Shown here: positions 5,801-12,268 of the stretch, one piece after another | How positions within the stretch are numbered: position 1 is the first letter of the stretch | Layout of the letters: each line of letters begins with the position of its first letter | NCBI GenBank assembly: GCA_041497995.1 | Contig: JBGQHM010000194.1 | Location: forward strand, 1 to 12,268 | Origin: DATKMS01 sp041497995 | GTDB lineage: Bacteria > Desulfobacterota > Binatia > HRBIN30 | Length of the DNA stretch: 12,268 nt | Reading direction: 5' to 3' | The notes under the pieces: model-generated | What the model was told of the DNA's origin: nothing | Databases searched by the model: none | The model's input: the letters and a program-made list of their open reading frames with translations, nothing else | Position numbers and translations under genes: made by a program

Positions 5801-6952
5801 GACCTCCAACGGGTGCGCGTGCTCGTACGGACGCCGCACGATGTCAGCCAGAGCAGCCGAGAGATTGAGACGCGGCACCGCTTGCGGCGTCCGGCAGTAG
5901 ACGTACGCCGTGGCGCAGTAGTCGTCGACGCGCTCGGCGATGCCGTGCGCCAGCACGCCCGGACCCGGATCGCGTGCCCATCCCTGTCCCGCCACCGGGT
6001 TGGTTCGCGCGTACCGCTCGAAGGCGTCTTCCTGGCCTGCGAGGAAGAGTGCAAAACCAATCTGCTGGATCGTCACCCGCACCTCGCGCTCGAACATGAT
6101 CGGGTCCGGCAGGTGCCAGCGATAAAAGCCGACGAGCTCCGGATTCGGGCGGCCACCGGGGGCGCGGACTTCGAGCGGCGCGCCGGCGTATGGGGCGTGG
6201 TGCGCGCCGAGGCCCCAGGCACTGCCGGCGTAATCCTCCAGGCCGGTGCCGCAGATCGTCGGGTACACGTCGTCGCCGTCACGATACACTTTGACTTCGC
6301 CTTCGCCGTACCAGAAGCCCGGGTCGATGACCCGTACGCCGACGTTGCACCCGAGGAACCGTCCCGGGCCGTGGAAGCCGTCTGCGATGACGAAGTCGCG
6401 CCGTTGAGTCGTCGGGTTTTCACGCCGGAACGTTACGTGGAGATAACCGGCATGATCGGGCAGACGCGGCTGCAGGGTGTAGTCGATCTGGTAGTAGAGG
6501 TCCATCGGCCGCGGCGACGCGTTAGTCAGCTCGACCCGCACGGTGTCGCGGAACGGCATGGGTAAGTAGGCGTTGAAGCCTCGGCCCTCTTGTGCCGAGG
6601 CCAGTGCGGAGGCGTACGACACGGGTCGCCCGTGCGGCAGGCCGAAGAAGTCGAGGCACGGAACGGATACGCTCGGTGCCTGCGCGCCGTCGTAGAAGAC
6701 TTCCAGGCAGAGCGCCCGCATCATCTCCGGCGGCGCCGGTGGGAACGTCATCCAGATGTGCCGGAGGGTTCCCGGCCCACGTAGATCGGCGAGCACGACG
6801 CGCTCACTCGGTGCCAGCCGGCGGGACGGCGCACCCTTGCGGCCGCCACCGGCCTGACCGCCTGCTCCGCGCTGGCCTGTCGGGTTCTCAAACGTCACGG
6901 CGCGGCAATCCAGACTCGGGTCGATACACGCCGGATCGAACGCGCTCCACAT
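5789..6952 (-). CDS. DUF2961 / GH172-family glycoside hydrolase-like protein
   Basis: 387 aa. DUF2961 proteins form glycoside hydrolase family 172, whose characterised members act on fructofuranosyl or arabinofuranosyl linkages and assemble from a double jelly-roll monomer. Family marks are LADLRGPGTLRHIWMT near residues 54-70, VPCLDFFGLPHGRPV, the YYQIDYTL strand, CGTGLEDYAGSAWGLG (Glu 239 in the GTGxEDY motif, a likely active-site acid) and GFYRWHLPDPIMFE from residue 275. There is no signal peptide with this start, so a cytoplasmic location is implied. ATG 6952 has no clear ribosome-binding site. The frame stays open upstream to about 7067 and reads plausibly (GPLPDESLLASKSDRLLDCR) without another ATG, GTG or TTG. 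It is divergent from the sigma-54 regulator across about 350 bp. Substrate cannot be assigned. Confidence 0.88.
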   Translation of the reverse strand: MWSAFDPACIDPSLDCRAVTFENPTGQRGAGGQAGGGRKGAPSRRLAPSERVVLADLRGPGTLRHIWMTFPPAPPEMMRALCLEVFYDGAQAPSVSVPCLDFFGLPHGRPVSYASALASAQEGRGFNAYLPMPFRDTVRVELTNASPRPMDLYYQIDYTLQPRLPDHAGYLHVTFRRENPTTQRRDFVIADGFHGPGRFLGCNVGVRVIDPGFWYGEGEVKVYRDGDDVYPTICGTGLEDYAGSAWGLGAHHAPYAGAPLEVRAPGGRPNPELVGFYRWHLPDPIMFEREVRVTIQQIGFALFLAGQEDAFERYARTNPVAGQGWARDPGPGVLAHGIAERVDDYCATAYVYCRTPQAVPRLNLSAALADIVRRPYEHAHPLEVMLG

Positions 6953-7045
6953 GCTGCGGCAGTCTAGCAGTCTGTCGGACTTGCTAGCCAGCAGCGACTC
7001 ATCGGGGAGCGGACCATAGAACTGACGCTGGCCGCAGGCCCTAGT

Positions 7046-7067
7046 CGGCCGGTGAACGGCCGGTCAA
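7046..7067. repeat. Tandem 11-bp repeat CGGCCGGTGAA / CGGCCGGTCAA
   Basis: Two adjacent copies differ by one base. The first copy's GGCCG and the next CGGCC also form a dyad around GTGAA. This could be a direct-repeat operator, or chance in GC-rich DNA. Confidence 0.4.
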
Positions 7068-7260
7068 CATCCCGGGCGTTCTGCGCCCAAAGCTGCGGAG
7101 CGACCAATGGTCTCCGTAGGTACTAACGCCGCTATAGTGGCAACTGCTCCAGGGGGCGACCTGTCCAGGGGACAGTTCCCTGACTCAACCGCGCTAGCGT
7201 CTCCCTCCTGTCGAGCGGCACAAAGCTTGGAGATCTTCTGCCGCCAAGCGGGACTATCCC

Positions 7261-7276
7261 AATGTAGCTGTACATT
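7261..7276. repeat. Dyad AATGTA-GCTG-TACATT upstream of the regulator
   Basis: A perfect 6-bp inverted repeat with a 4-bp centre ends 27 nt before ATG 7304. It is relatively AT-rich for this DNA and well placed for an operator, possibly for autoregulation. There is no direct evidence of binding. Confidence 0.4.
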
Positions 7277-7303
7277 GCCTGTCCTGTGCACGAGAGGGGC
7301 CAC

Positions 7304-9133
7304 ATGCAGGCGAACAGGAAAAGCGGCAGCGGGGGGAGAGCCGTCGAACCTCCGGACGGTGGGGCGGCCTCCCAGGGGACAATCGTCCAAACTACCACGG
7401 CGGCAGGGGAGGGCATGCCGCCAGAGCCAGGCGGGGTAGGCGGCGGGCTGCGTCGATGGGCGTTGTCGATGAACTCGTCGGATACGGAAGCGGCCCAGCT
7501 GCATCTCAAGTTCTTCCGCGCCGAGGAAGTTGAGTTGATTGGGCAGCTCATTACGGTCATCCGCTCGCATCGGGAGTCGTTTCTGCAGCAGTGGCGTGAA
7601 TTGTACGCGTCAATGTTCGGCGCACATCTCGCCTGCTCCGAGCAACTGTTCCACGAGACGTACGTCCCGTATCTCCGCAGTGCGGTGCTGCGGCTGGGCG
7701 ACGGTGATGCGGAGGGCTTCTCGGGTTTCTCAGCGATCCTTGGTCAGCATCTGGCAGCGAACGCGGTACCGTTCTCGGTGTTGGTGGCGCACCTCAATCT
7801 CTTGAAGGAGAGCTGCATCGCCGTGTTAGCTGGGCAGGATGGGGAGATCAGCCGGCCCATGCGCCTGACGATCGGCAAGTTGACGGCATGCAGTATCAGC
7901 GCTGCCGCCGATAGCTACTATCGCTATGTGAGTGGGGGCGGACGCGCCGGTCGATCGTCGGCGCCGGACGCCGGTGCTGCACCACGCAGCGGGCCGATCC
8001 CCGGTGTCTTCCACGGCGTCGTTGGGCGTTCGGCAGTCATGCAGCGAGTCTTCGAGCAGATCAAGCGGGTGGCGCCGGGCAACGCTCCGGTGCTGATCGC
8101 GGGTGAAACAGGTACTGGTAAGGAGTTGATCGCGCGCGCGATCCACACGTCCGGGCCGCGGCGCAACGGGCCGTTCGTGGCGGTGAACTGTGCCGCCCTC
8201 CCGCGTGAGCTGATTGAAAGTGAACTGTTCGGTTACACGCGCGGCGCCTTCAGCGGTGCCGTGAGCGACCATCTCGGACTGTTCCGCGCCGCTGCTAGCG
8301 GTACGCTGCTGCTCGATGAAATCACCGAGATGGGCCCTGAGCTCCAGGCCAAGCTGCTGCGTGTCGTCCAAGAGCGGACGGTTCGGCCGGTCGGGTCGGT
8401 CCGTGAGGTACCTGTCGACGTGCGCATCATCGCGTCGACCAACCGCGATCCGCAGGCGATTGTGGCGCACGGGATGCTGCGCCCCGACCTCTACTACCGG
8501 CTGTGCGTCAGCATGATTACGACCCCACCCTTGCGCGAACGTGGTGATGACATCCTGCTCCTGGTCGAGCATCATCTCGCTGCTCTCAATGAACGTTATG
8601 GGAATACGGTCGAAGGGGTGCGCAGCCTGACTTCTGACGCCATGTCGGAGCTCATCAAGTGGATGTGGCCGGGCAACGTACGTGAGCTGTATAACGTCCT
8701 CGAGGACGCCTTCACTACGTGCAGCGGGCTGCACATCGGGCGGGCGGACCTTGCGCTTCCACGTTCGCCGGCAATCGCCGTGCCGCCGCAGGGTCTGGAC
8801 GCGGCCGAAACGTTCGAGGCGGGTGAGCGCGCCTTGATCGTGCGAGCGCTGACCGCGACGAGCGGAAACAAGCTGCAAGCGGCCCGGCAACTCGGCATCT
8901 CGCGCAAAAAACTCTACGCGAAGATTGCCAAGTACTCGCTACGGATGTTGATGCTGAGCTCGCTGGCTGGCACGCCTACGGAAGCGGCGCCGGCCGGTCC
9001 AACGACCGAAGCGCTGCTGGCCCGTTCCCTGTCTTCGTCCCGGACGGCAGCACCGTCGCGACTGTATCCGTTGGATACATCTCGCTGGCGCGCTGCATCC
9101 GAAGGAAACACTCCGCGTCGGCCTCTACACTAA
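7304..9133 (+). CDS. Sigma-54-dependent transcriptional activator (AAA+ / Fis-type HTH)
   Basis: 609 aa from ATG 7304, preceded by GAGAGGGG. A GTG at 7286 would add six residues and lacks a ribosome-binding site. The N-terminus is a ~50-residue disordered Gly/Pro-rich segment. A helical domain follows (about 60-205, with LQQWRELYASMFGAHL and HETYVPYLRSAVLRLGDGDA) that is neither a receiver, GAF nor PAS domain. It loosely recalls RsbR N-terminal or globin-like helical sensors. The AAA+ module has Walker A GETGTGKE (267-274), GAFSGA (314-319, where GAFTGA is canonical), Walker B TLLLDE (334-339) and the RPDLYYRL segment. A Fis-type HTH lies at about 522-540 (NKLQAARQLGISRKKLYAKI). A ~60-residue Ala/Ser/Thr-rich tail ends the protein. 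It would remodel sigma-54 RNA polymerase in response to an unknown signal. Targets are unknown; neighbours are the DUF2961 and di-heme genes. Confidence 0.93.
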   Translation: MQANRKSGSGGRAVEPPDGGAASQGTIVQTTTAAGEGMPPEPGGVGGGLRRWALSMNSSDTEAAQLHLKFFRAEEVELIGQLITVIRSHRESFLQQWRELYASMFGAHLACSEQLFHETYVPYLRSAVLRLGDGDAEGFSGFSAILGQHLAANAVPFSVLVAHLNLLKESCIAVLAGQDGEISRPMRLTIGKLTACSISAAADSYYRYVSGGGRAGRSSAPDAGAAPRSGPIPGVFHGVVGRSAVMQRVFEQIKRVAPGNAPVLIAGETGTGKELIARAIHTSGPRRNGPFVAVNCAALPRELIESELFGYTRGAFSGAVSDHLGLFRAAASGTLLLDEITEMGPELQAKLLRVVQERTVRPVGSVREVPVDVRIIASTNRDPQAIVAHGMLRPDLYYRLCVSMITTPPLRERGDDILLLVEHHLAALNERYGNTVEGVRSLTSDAMSELIKWMWPGNVRELYNVLEDAFTTCSGLHIGRADLALPRSPAIAVPPQGLDAAETFEAGERALIVRALTATSGNKLQAARQLGISRKKLYAKIAKYSLRMLMLSSLAGTPTEAAPAGPTTEALLARSLSSSRTAAPSRLYPLDTSRWRAASEGNTPRRPLH

Positions 9134-9280
9134 ACGGTCGTGCACTGCCCACCGTTCACCCCTGCGGTACAAAGCTTGTAACGCTTCTACACAAACCCAG
9201 AAGGCGCTTTCGGGGAGCCTGAGGGGAAGCGTCGTGTCGCTCGCGGTGCGCGGGGTAACGCGGGCGGTACACACAACCGA

Positions 9281-9286
9281 AAGGAG
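9281..9286 (+). promoter_or_regulatory. Strong ribosome-binding site AAGGAG
   Basis: AAGGAG lies 5 nt upstream of ATG 9292 and fixes the start of the di-heme protein, just ahead of a clear signal peptide. Confidence 0.85.
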
Positions 9287-9291
9287 AGGTC

Positions 9292-10713
9292 ATGAGGAGC
9301 ACATTCCGGACGCCGGTGCTGTGGGGGCGATCGGCGGCACTCGCGGTCGTCTTGGTTTCAGCAGTCACCGTGCGCGCCCAGGCACAACAAACGCAACCGT
9401 TCTCGACGCCGAACCTCTACGGATTCGGCGATCCACTCGAGGCAGTCAAAGTAGAGGCCCTGCTGGGGCTGACCGGCGATCTGCAAGCCTTCGGCGTGGG
9501 GCAATCTACCTTCATCGAAGTCGACAGCCTCCCCACTCTGGGACCGTTGTTCAACAGCCGCTCGTGCGCCACCTGTCACTTCCAACCGGCAATGGGTGGA
9601 TCAGGTTCGTTCATCAATGAGATTCGCATCCGCAACAACCCACGGCCCGGCCCGCTGCAGATCTTTGCGAGCGACAACATCCTGCGCGCGGGACCACAAA
9701 GCCAAGGCAGCATGACGATCTTTCCGAACGGGCTCGAGTCGTCACCGCTCGGCTGTCAGATCACCTCGCCGAACTGCACGCGGTCAGCGTGTCAAAACGA
9801 GCTGGCAACGCAGACCAACTGGGCGACGACCCTGCAGCTCTGCGACCCGACGAGCACGTCCTTCGCCAACGGCGACAACTGCTCCGCCGAGCGGCAATCG
9901 ACTCCGCTGTTCGGCTTCGGCTTCATTGAAGCGGTGCGCGACAGCACGTTCGACGCGATCGCTGCGGGCCAGCCGGCTGCCATCCGCGGCACCGTCAAAC
10001 GCGTCACCGAGCTCGGCGCGACACGTGTGGCGCGCTTTGGCTGGAAGGACGACGTCGCCACGCTGCGTGGCTTCGCCGGTGACGCATACCTGAACGAGGT
10101 TGGCATCAGCAGCCCCGACTTCCCCGCCGACCGTAGCGACTGCGCGCTGAACGTGACCCAGTTCGGTGTGCTGCTCGACGTGGACGACGACCCGGAGGAT
10201 CAGATCGAGGACGGCAAGGCGGACGTCGACAAGTTCGCCGACTTCATGCGCGCGCTGGCGCCACCGCCGCGCTTGCAGCAGAATGCCGCCGCGCAGGCTG
10301 GGCACACCCTCTTCACCAACGCCGGCTGTGCTGGCTGCCACGTCGAGAACATCACCACTGCTTTCAACCCAGGGTCGTTCGTCCCACGGAGCACCGGTGG
10401 GGTACCGATCAGTGGGACGCTCAACATCATCCTGTCGCAGCAGACGTTCCATCCGTTCAGTGACTTTCTGCTGCACGACATGGGGGCACTTGGCGATGGC
10501 ATCACGTCGGGCGTCGCCGGGCCGCAGTTGATGCGCACGCCGCCGCTGTGGGGTGTGCGCGCGAAGTCGCGCTTGTTACACGATGGACGTGCTGAGGACA
10601 TCAAGGAGGCAGTCGGCTTCCACGATGGTCAGGCTGCCGCAGCCCGCGACGCGTTCCAGGCGTTGACGCCGGCGCAGCAGGACAAGGTGGTGGCGTTCCT
10701 GAATACGATCTAG
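9292..10713 (+). CDS. Di-heme oxidoreductase family protein (DUF1111/DHOR), exported
   Basis: 473 aa. A Sec signal peptide covers residues 1-31, with a basic start, hydrophobic core and AQA cleavage site before QQ. Two c-type heme motifs are present, CATCH (92-96) and CAGCH (346-350), so the mature protein is a periplasmic di-heme cytochrome. The C-terminal RTPPLWGVRAKSRLLHDGRA segment, followed by EAVGFHDGQA, is diagnostic of the DUF1111/thiol-oxidoreductase group, distantly related to MauG and di-heme peroxidases. Typical members carry out electron transfer or peroxidase-like chemistry, but the physiological partner is usually unknown. A segment with five cysteines (155, 162, 167, 184, 197) lies between the hemes and may form disulfides. 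Residues about 300-315 are Asp/Glu-rich (DVDDDPEDQIEDGKADVD) and may bind metal. It is 158 bp downstream of the regulator and has its own strong ribosome-binding site. A stem-loop follows the stop. Confidence 0.9.
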   Translation: MRSTFRTPVLWGRSAALAVVLVSAVTVRAQAQQTQPFSTPNLYGFGDPLEAVKVEALLGLTGDLQAFGVGQSTFIEVDSLPTLGPLFNSRSCATCHFQPAMGGSGSFINEIRIRNNPRPGPLQIFASDNILRAGPQSQGSMTIFPNGLESSPLGCQITSPNCTRSACQNELATQTNWATTLQLCDPTSTSFANGDNCSAERQSTPLFGFGFIEAVRDSTFDAIAAGQPAAIRGTVKRVTELGATRVARFGWKDDVATLRGFAGDAYLNEVGISSPDFPADRSDCALNVTQFGVLLDVDDDPEDQIEDGKADVDKFADFMRALAPPPRLQQNAAAQAGHTLFTNAGCAGCHVENITTAFNPGSFVPRSTGGVPISGTLNIILSQQTFHPFSDFLLHDMGALGDGITSGVAGPQLMRTPPLWGVRAKSRLLHDGRAEDIKEAVGFHDGQAAAARDAFQALTPAQQDKVVAFLNTI

Positions 10714-10724
10714 CTAACGCTCGA

Positions 10725-10770
10725 CGACAACCCCGCGGCGCAGCCACTCCGGCGGCGCCGCGGGTTGTCG
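10725..10770. terminator. Strong GC-rich stem-loop after the di-heme gene
   Basis: Arms 10725-10745 and 10751-10770 pair over about 20 bp with one bulged C and one mismatch, around the loop ACTCC. The outer arms begin CGACAACCC and end GGGTTGTCG. It lies 11 nt after the stop at 10713 and 14 nt before ATG 10785. There is no T-tract, so it may be a Rho-independent-like barrier or an mRNA 3'-end stabiliser that separates expression of the two genes. Confidence 0.65.
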
Positions 10771-10784
10771 CAGATCTCCACGCC

Positions 10785-12008
10785 ATGATACGTGCTCACT
10801 TGATGCGCTGTGCGAGTCTCCTCGCAGCCGGGCTGCTGGCCGCGTCTGCCGGTCTGCCAACCATCGCCTGGGCGGACCCAGCACCGGCCGGCCAATTGGA
10901 CACCGCCGCCGTGCCGCTGTATCTCGCCGTTCCGTTGGATCAGCAAGGTAAGCTGGCCGAGGCGTTGCCGCTCTACCGCGCGCAAGCGGAGAAGACGGCA
11001 ACGAAGGCCGACCGGCTGCGCTACGCTGGCGCGTTGCTGCGTGCCGGGCGCGTCGCCGAGGCGAAGGCCATCTACGATCAGGTGGCACGGGAAACCGGCT
11101 CCGTGGAGCACGGCGGTGCAGGCGCTGCCCGCGCCTCCGCGATCTGCGCGTCGAGCGCGCTCGCCAATGGCTTCCCGGCTGTGGCGCTGCCGTATGCGTG
11201 GCAGGCGCATCGGTTGGGTCCTAACGATCCGACCATCTCGCTCCTGCTAGTGCGGGCTCTAGCGGCCAGCGGCAATGCCGCCAAGGCACGCACGACACTG
11301 AACGAGATCGCACGTGAGTCAGGGACCTGGGTTATCGGCCAGCGCATGGAGCTGGCGCGCTGGCGCTTGCTGACAGGCGACACCGAGACGGCGCGCTCAC
11401 TTTTGCAGGCCAACCCGCCTGAAAGCGTCGGCCAGATGTTTCGCGATTCGATTCTGGCCAACGTGGCGCTGCGCCAGGGCGACTGGGCCAAGGCGGCGGC
11501 AACGCTTGCCGAGAGTGAGCGCAAGGTGCCGCCGGGCCTGACCGACAAACGCGTCGATCGCGCCTGGCGTAACACGCAACGCGAGTTGTGGTCGGTTCAG
11601 TTACGCCGGGCCATTTGCTTGTGGAAAGCCGGAAACGTCGAGGCAGCCATTGCAGAGGCGGTGAAGGCACAGCACAGCGATGAGGAGTATGTGCGCTCCG
11701 CCGCGGTGCTGTTGCTCGCTGCCGGTGAGGTGACACATGACCGGCGTGACGAGGCGCGCGTGCGTCTCCAGGCGCTGGCGGGTCACGACGCTCGCTTTGC
11801 CCCGGCAGCCGGCGAGTTGGAGAAGGCCCCCGCTGCGATGTCGACGGGCGAGCTGCAGGCAACCCTGCGTGGGCTGGATCACTCGGCGGATTTCGTTGCG
11901 CAGCCCCTCTGCGAGATCGTGGCGGAAGCGGTACGCCCGCCGGTCGCGGCACCGGTGCCGGCGGCCCGGAGCGCTGCGGCGCCGCTTACGGCGTCGAGCG
12001 CACGTTGA
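10785..12008 (+). CDS. Exported TPR-like repeat protein
   Basis: 407 aa. Residues 1-30 look like a signal peptide (MIRAHLMRCASLLAAGLLAA, cleavage after AWA), so a periplasmic location is likely. The body is alpha-helical with TPR-type units: QGKLAEALPLYRAQAEK, ADRLRYAGALLRAGRVAEAK, SLLLVRALAASGNAAKARTT, MELARWRLLTGDTETARSLL and ILANVALRQGDWAKAAATLA. The A/G/Y pattern and ~34-residue spacing fit TPRs acting as a protein-binding scaffold. The C-terminus is Pro/Ala-rich and disordered. ATG 10785 has no good ribosome-binding site and sits just past a strong hairpin, so expression may be low or coupled. An in-frame ATG at 10803 is an alternative start. The last 23 bp overlap the end of the convergent Hsp70-family gene. 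No specific function is assigned. Confidence 0.8.
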   Translation: MIRAHLMRCASLLAAGLLAASAGLPTIAWADPAPAGQLDTAAVPLYLAVPLDQQGKLAEALPLYRAQAEKTATKADRLRYAGALLRAGRVAEAKAIYDQVARETGSVEHGGAGAARASAICASSALANGFPAVALPYAWQAHRLGPNDPTISLLLVRALAASGNAAKARTTLNEIARESGTWVIGQRMELARWRLLTGDTETARSLLQANPPESVGQMFRDSILANVALRQGDWAKAAATLAESERKVPPGLTDKRVDRAWRNTQRELWSVQLRRAICLWKAGNVEAAIAEAVKAQHSDEEYVRSAAVLLLAAGEVTHDRRDEARVRLQALAGHDARFAPAAGELEKAPAAMSTGELQATLRGLDHSADFVAQPLCEIVAEAVRPPVAAPVPAARSAAAPLTASSAR

Positions 12009-12268
12009 ACTCGAGCTTCCAGCGGTGCGTACCGTCGCGGCTGACGCACCAGAGCTCAAGTACGCCGACCTCGGTGACCCGCGCTTGCAATCGGACGGGC
12101 ACCGTCGCACCTTCCTGACCTTTCCATTCGAGCGCGGTTTCCAAGGGCGCTAGCTCTTGAATGTCGTCGTCCCACGTCTCCACGAGAGTGCCGACGTGAT
12201 CGGCGCGGCGGGTGGCTGATCCGAGGAAGCGGAACTCCGCCGGCTCGCCGACGACGAGTCCAAACTCC
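11986..12268 (-). CDS. Hsp70-family protein, C-terminal end (partial)
   Basis: Only the last ~94 codons are in the window; the reading frame runs open to the right edge. The sequence EFGLVVGEPAEFRFLGSATR, then LVETWDDDIQELAPLETALE, then TEVGVLELWCVSRDGTHRWK and LEFNVR, matches the C-terminal end of a group of non-DnaK Hsp70-family ATPases (HscC/YegD-like large forms). The ELWC...RWKLEFNVR ending is characteristic. The ATPase domain lies outside the window, so activity cannot be judged. The stop TAA (11988-11986) falls inside the convergent TPR gene, a 23-bp tail-to-tail overlap. An internal GTG at 12183 is not the start, since conserved family sequence continues upstream of it. Confidence 0.82.
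   Translation of the reverse strand, partial: EFGLVVGEPAEFRFLGSATRRADHVGTLVETWDDDIQELAPLETALEWKGQEGATVPVRLQARVTEVGVLELWCVSRDGTHRWKLEFNVRSTP

Larger units (their letters stand above)
6953..7303. promoter_or_regulatory. Divergent intergenic region with repeats
   Basis: About 350 bp separate the divergent DUF2961 gene and sigma-54 regulator and should hold both promoters. I see no convincing -35/-10 pair and no -24/-12 (TGGCAC-N5-TTGC) element. It does hold an 11-bp tandem repeat (7046-7067), overlapping alternative hairpins near 7160-7185 and a dyad at 7261-7276. The first part may encode an N-terminal extension of the DUF2961 protein. Confidence 0.4.

Noticed and set aside
5813..6565. 250-codon plus-strand frame opposite the DUF2961 gene
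   Set aside because: It is a shadow of a gene with clear family motifs on the other strand.
7826..8890. 354-codon minus-strand frame opposite the AAA+ domain
   Set aside because: Walker A, Walker B and the HTH are all read on the plus strand; the antisense product is unlike any protein I recognise.
9134..9291. Possible -24/-12 promoter for the di-heme gene beside the sigma-54 regulator
   Set aside because: No TGGCAC-N5-TTGC-like element could be found in this gap, so regulation by the neighbouring activator is not supported.
9784..10476. 230-codon minus-strand frame opposite the di-heme gene
   Set aside because: It is antisense to a secure c-type cytochrome gene with two CxxCH motifs and a strong ribosome-binding site.
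1..12268. CRISPR array, rRNA, integrase or transposase genes
   Set aside because: No regularly spaced repeats, no rRNA-like sequence and no recognisable recombinase or transposase were seen anywhere in the window, so island borders cannot be defined.

Overview
The window is GC-rich, densely coded DNA from a free-living Gram-negative bacterium. Exported proteins with Sec-type signal peptides, a c-type di-heme protein, a sigma-54 enhancer-binding regulator and a crotonase fit an environmental proteobacterium or a deltaproteobacterial/Binatota-like lineage. That placement is inference from gene content; no rRNA or other marker is present.

Region 1 (1-270, minus): the first 90 residues of a crotonase-fold enoyl-CoA hydratase/isomerase, cut by the window edge. 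Region 2 (448-1152, plus): a toxin-first type II toxin-antitoxin pair, a Gp49/HigB-like RelE-superfamily toxin followed immediately by a HigA-like XRE antitoxin. Region 3 (1153-1714): about 560 bp with no convincing gene but four successive inverted repeats, one of them 65 bp long and REP-like. Region 4 (1715-4048, plus): a small charged helical protein with an internal 21-residue duplication, then a DUF262/DUF1524 (GmrSD-type) modification-dependent restriction system. The restriction system is split into two reading frames that meet at a TTGA stop/start overlap.

Region 5 (4105-5618, minus, convergent with region 4): a uracil-DNA-glycosylase-superfamily protein with a predicted Fe-S cysteine set and an unassigned C-terminal extension, preceded by a small zinc-ribbon-like ORF. 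Regions 2-5 together look like an accessory defence-type island: toxin-antitoxin, type IV-like restriction, and a base-excision-like enzyme. Its GmrSD-like nuclease and its glycosylase-like protein could both act on modified phage DNA, but that is inference.

Region 6 (5789-6952, minus): a DUF2961/GH172 glycoside-hydrolase-like protein. It diverges from Region 7 (7304-9133, plus), a sigma-54-dependent activator with an unusual helical N-terminal domain and a GAFSGA loop. Region 8 (9292-12008, plus): an exported di-heme oxidoreductase (DUF1111/DHOR) and an exported TPR-type protein, separated by a strong stem-loop. Region 9 (11986-12268, minus): the C-terminal end of an Hsp70-family protein whose stop lies inside the end of the TPR gene. 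Regions 6-9 look like ordinary chromosomal housekeeping or accessory metabolism.
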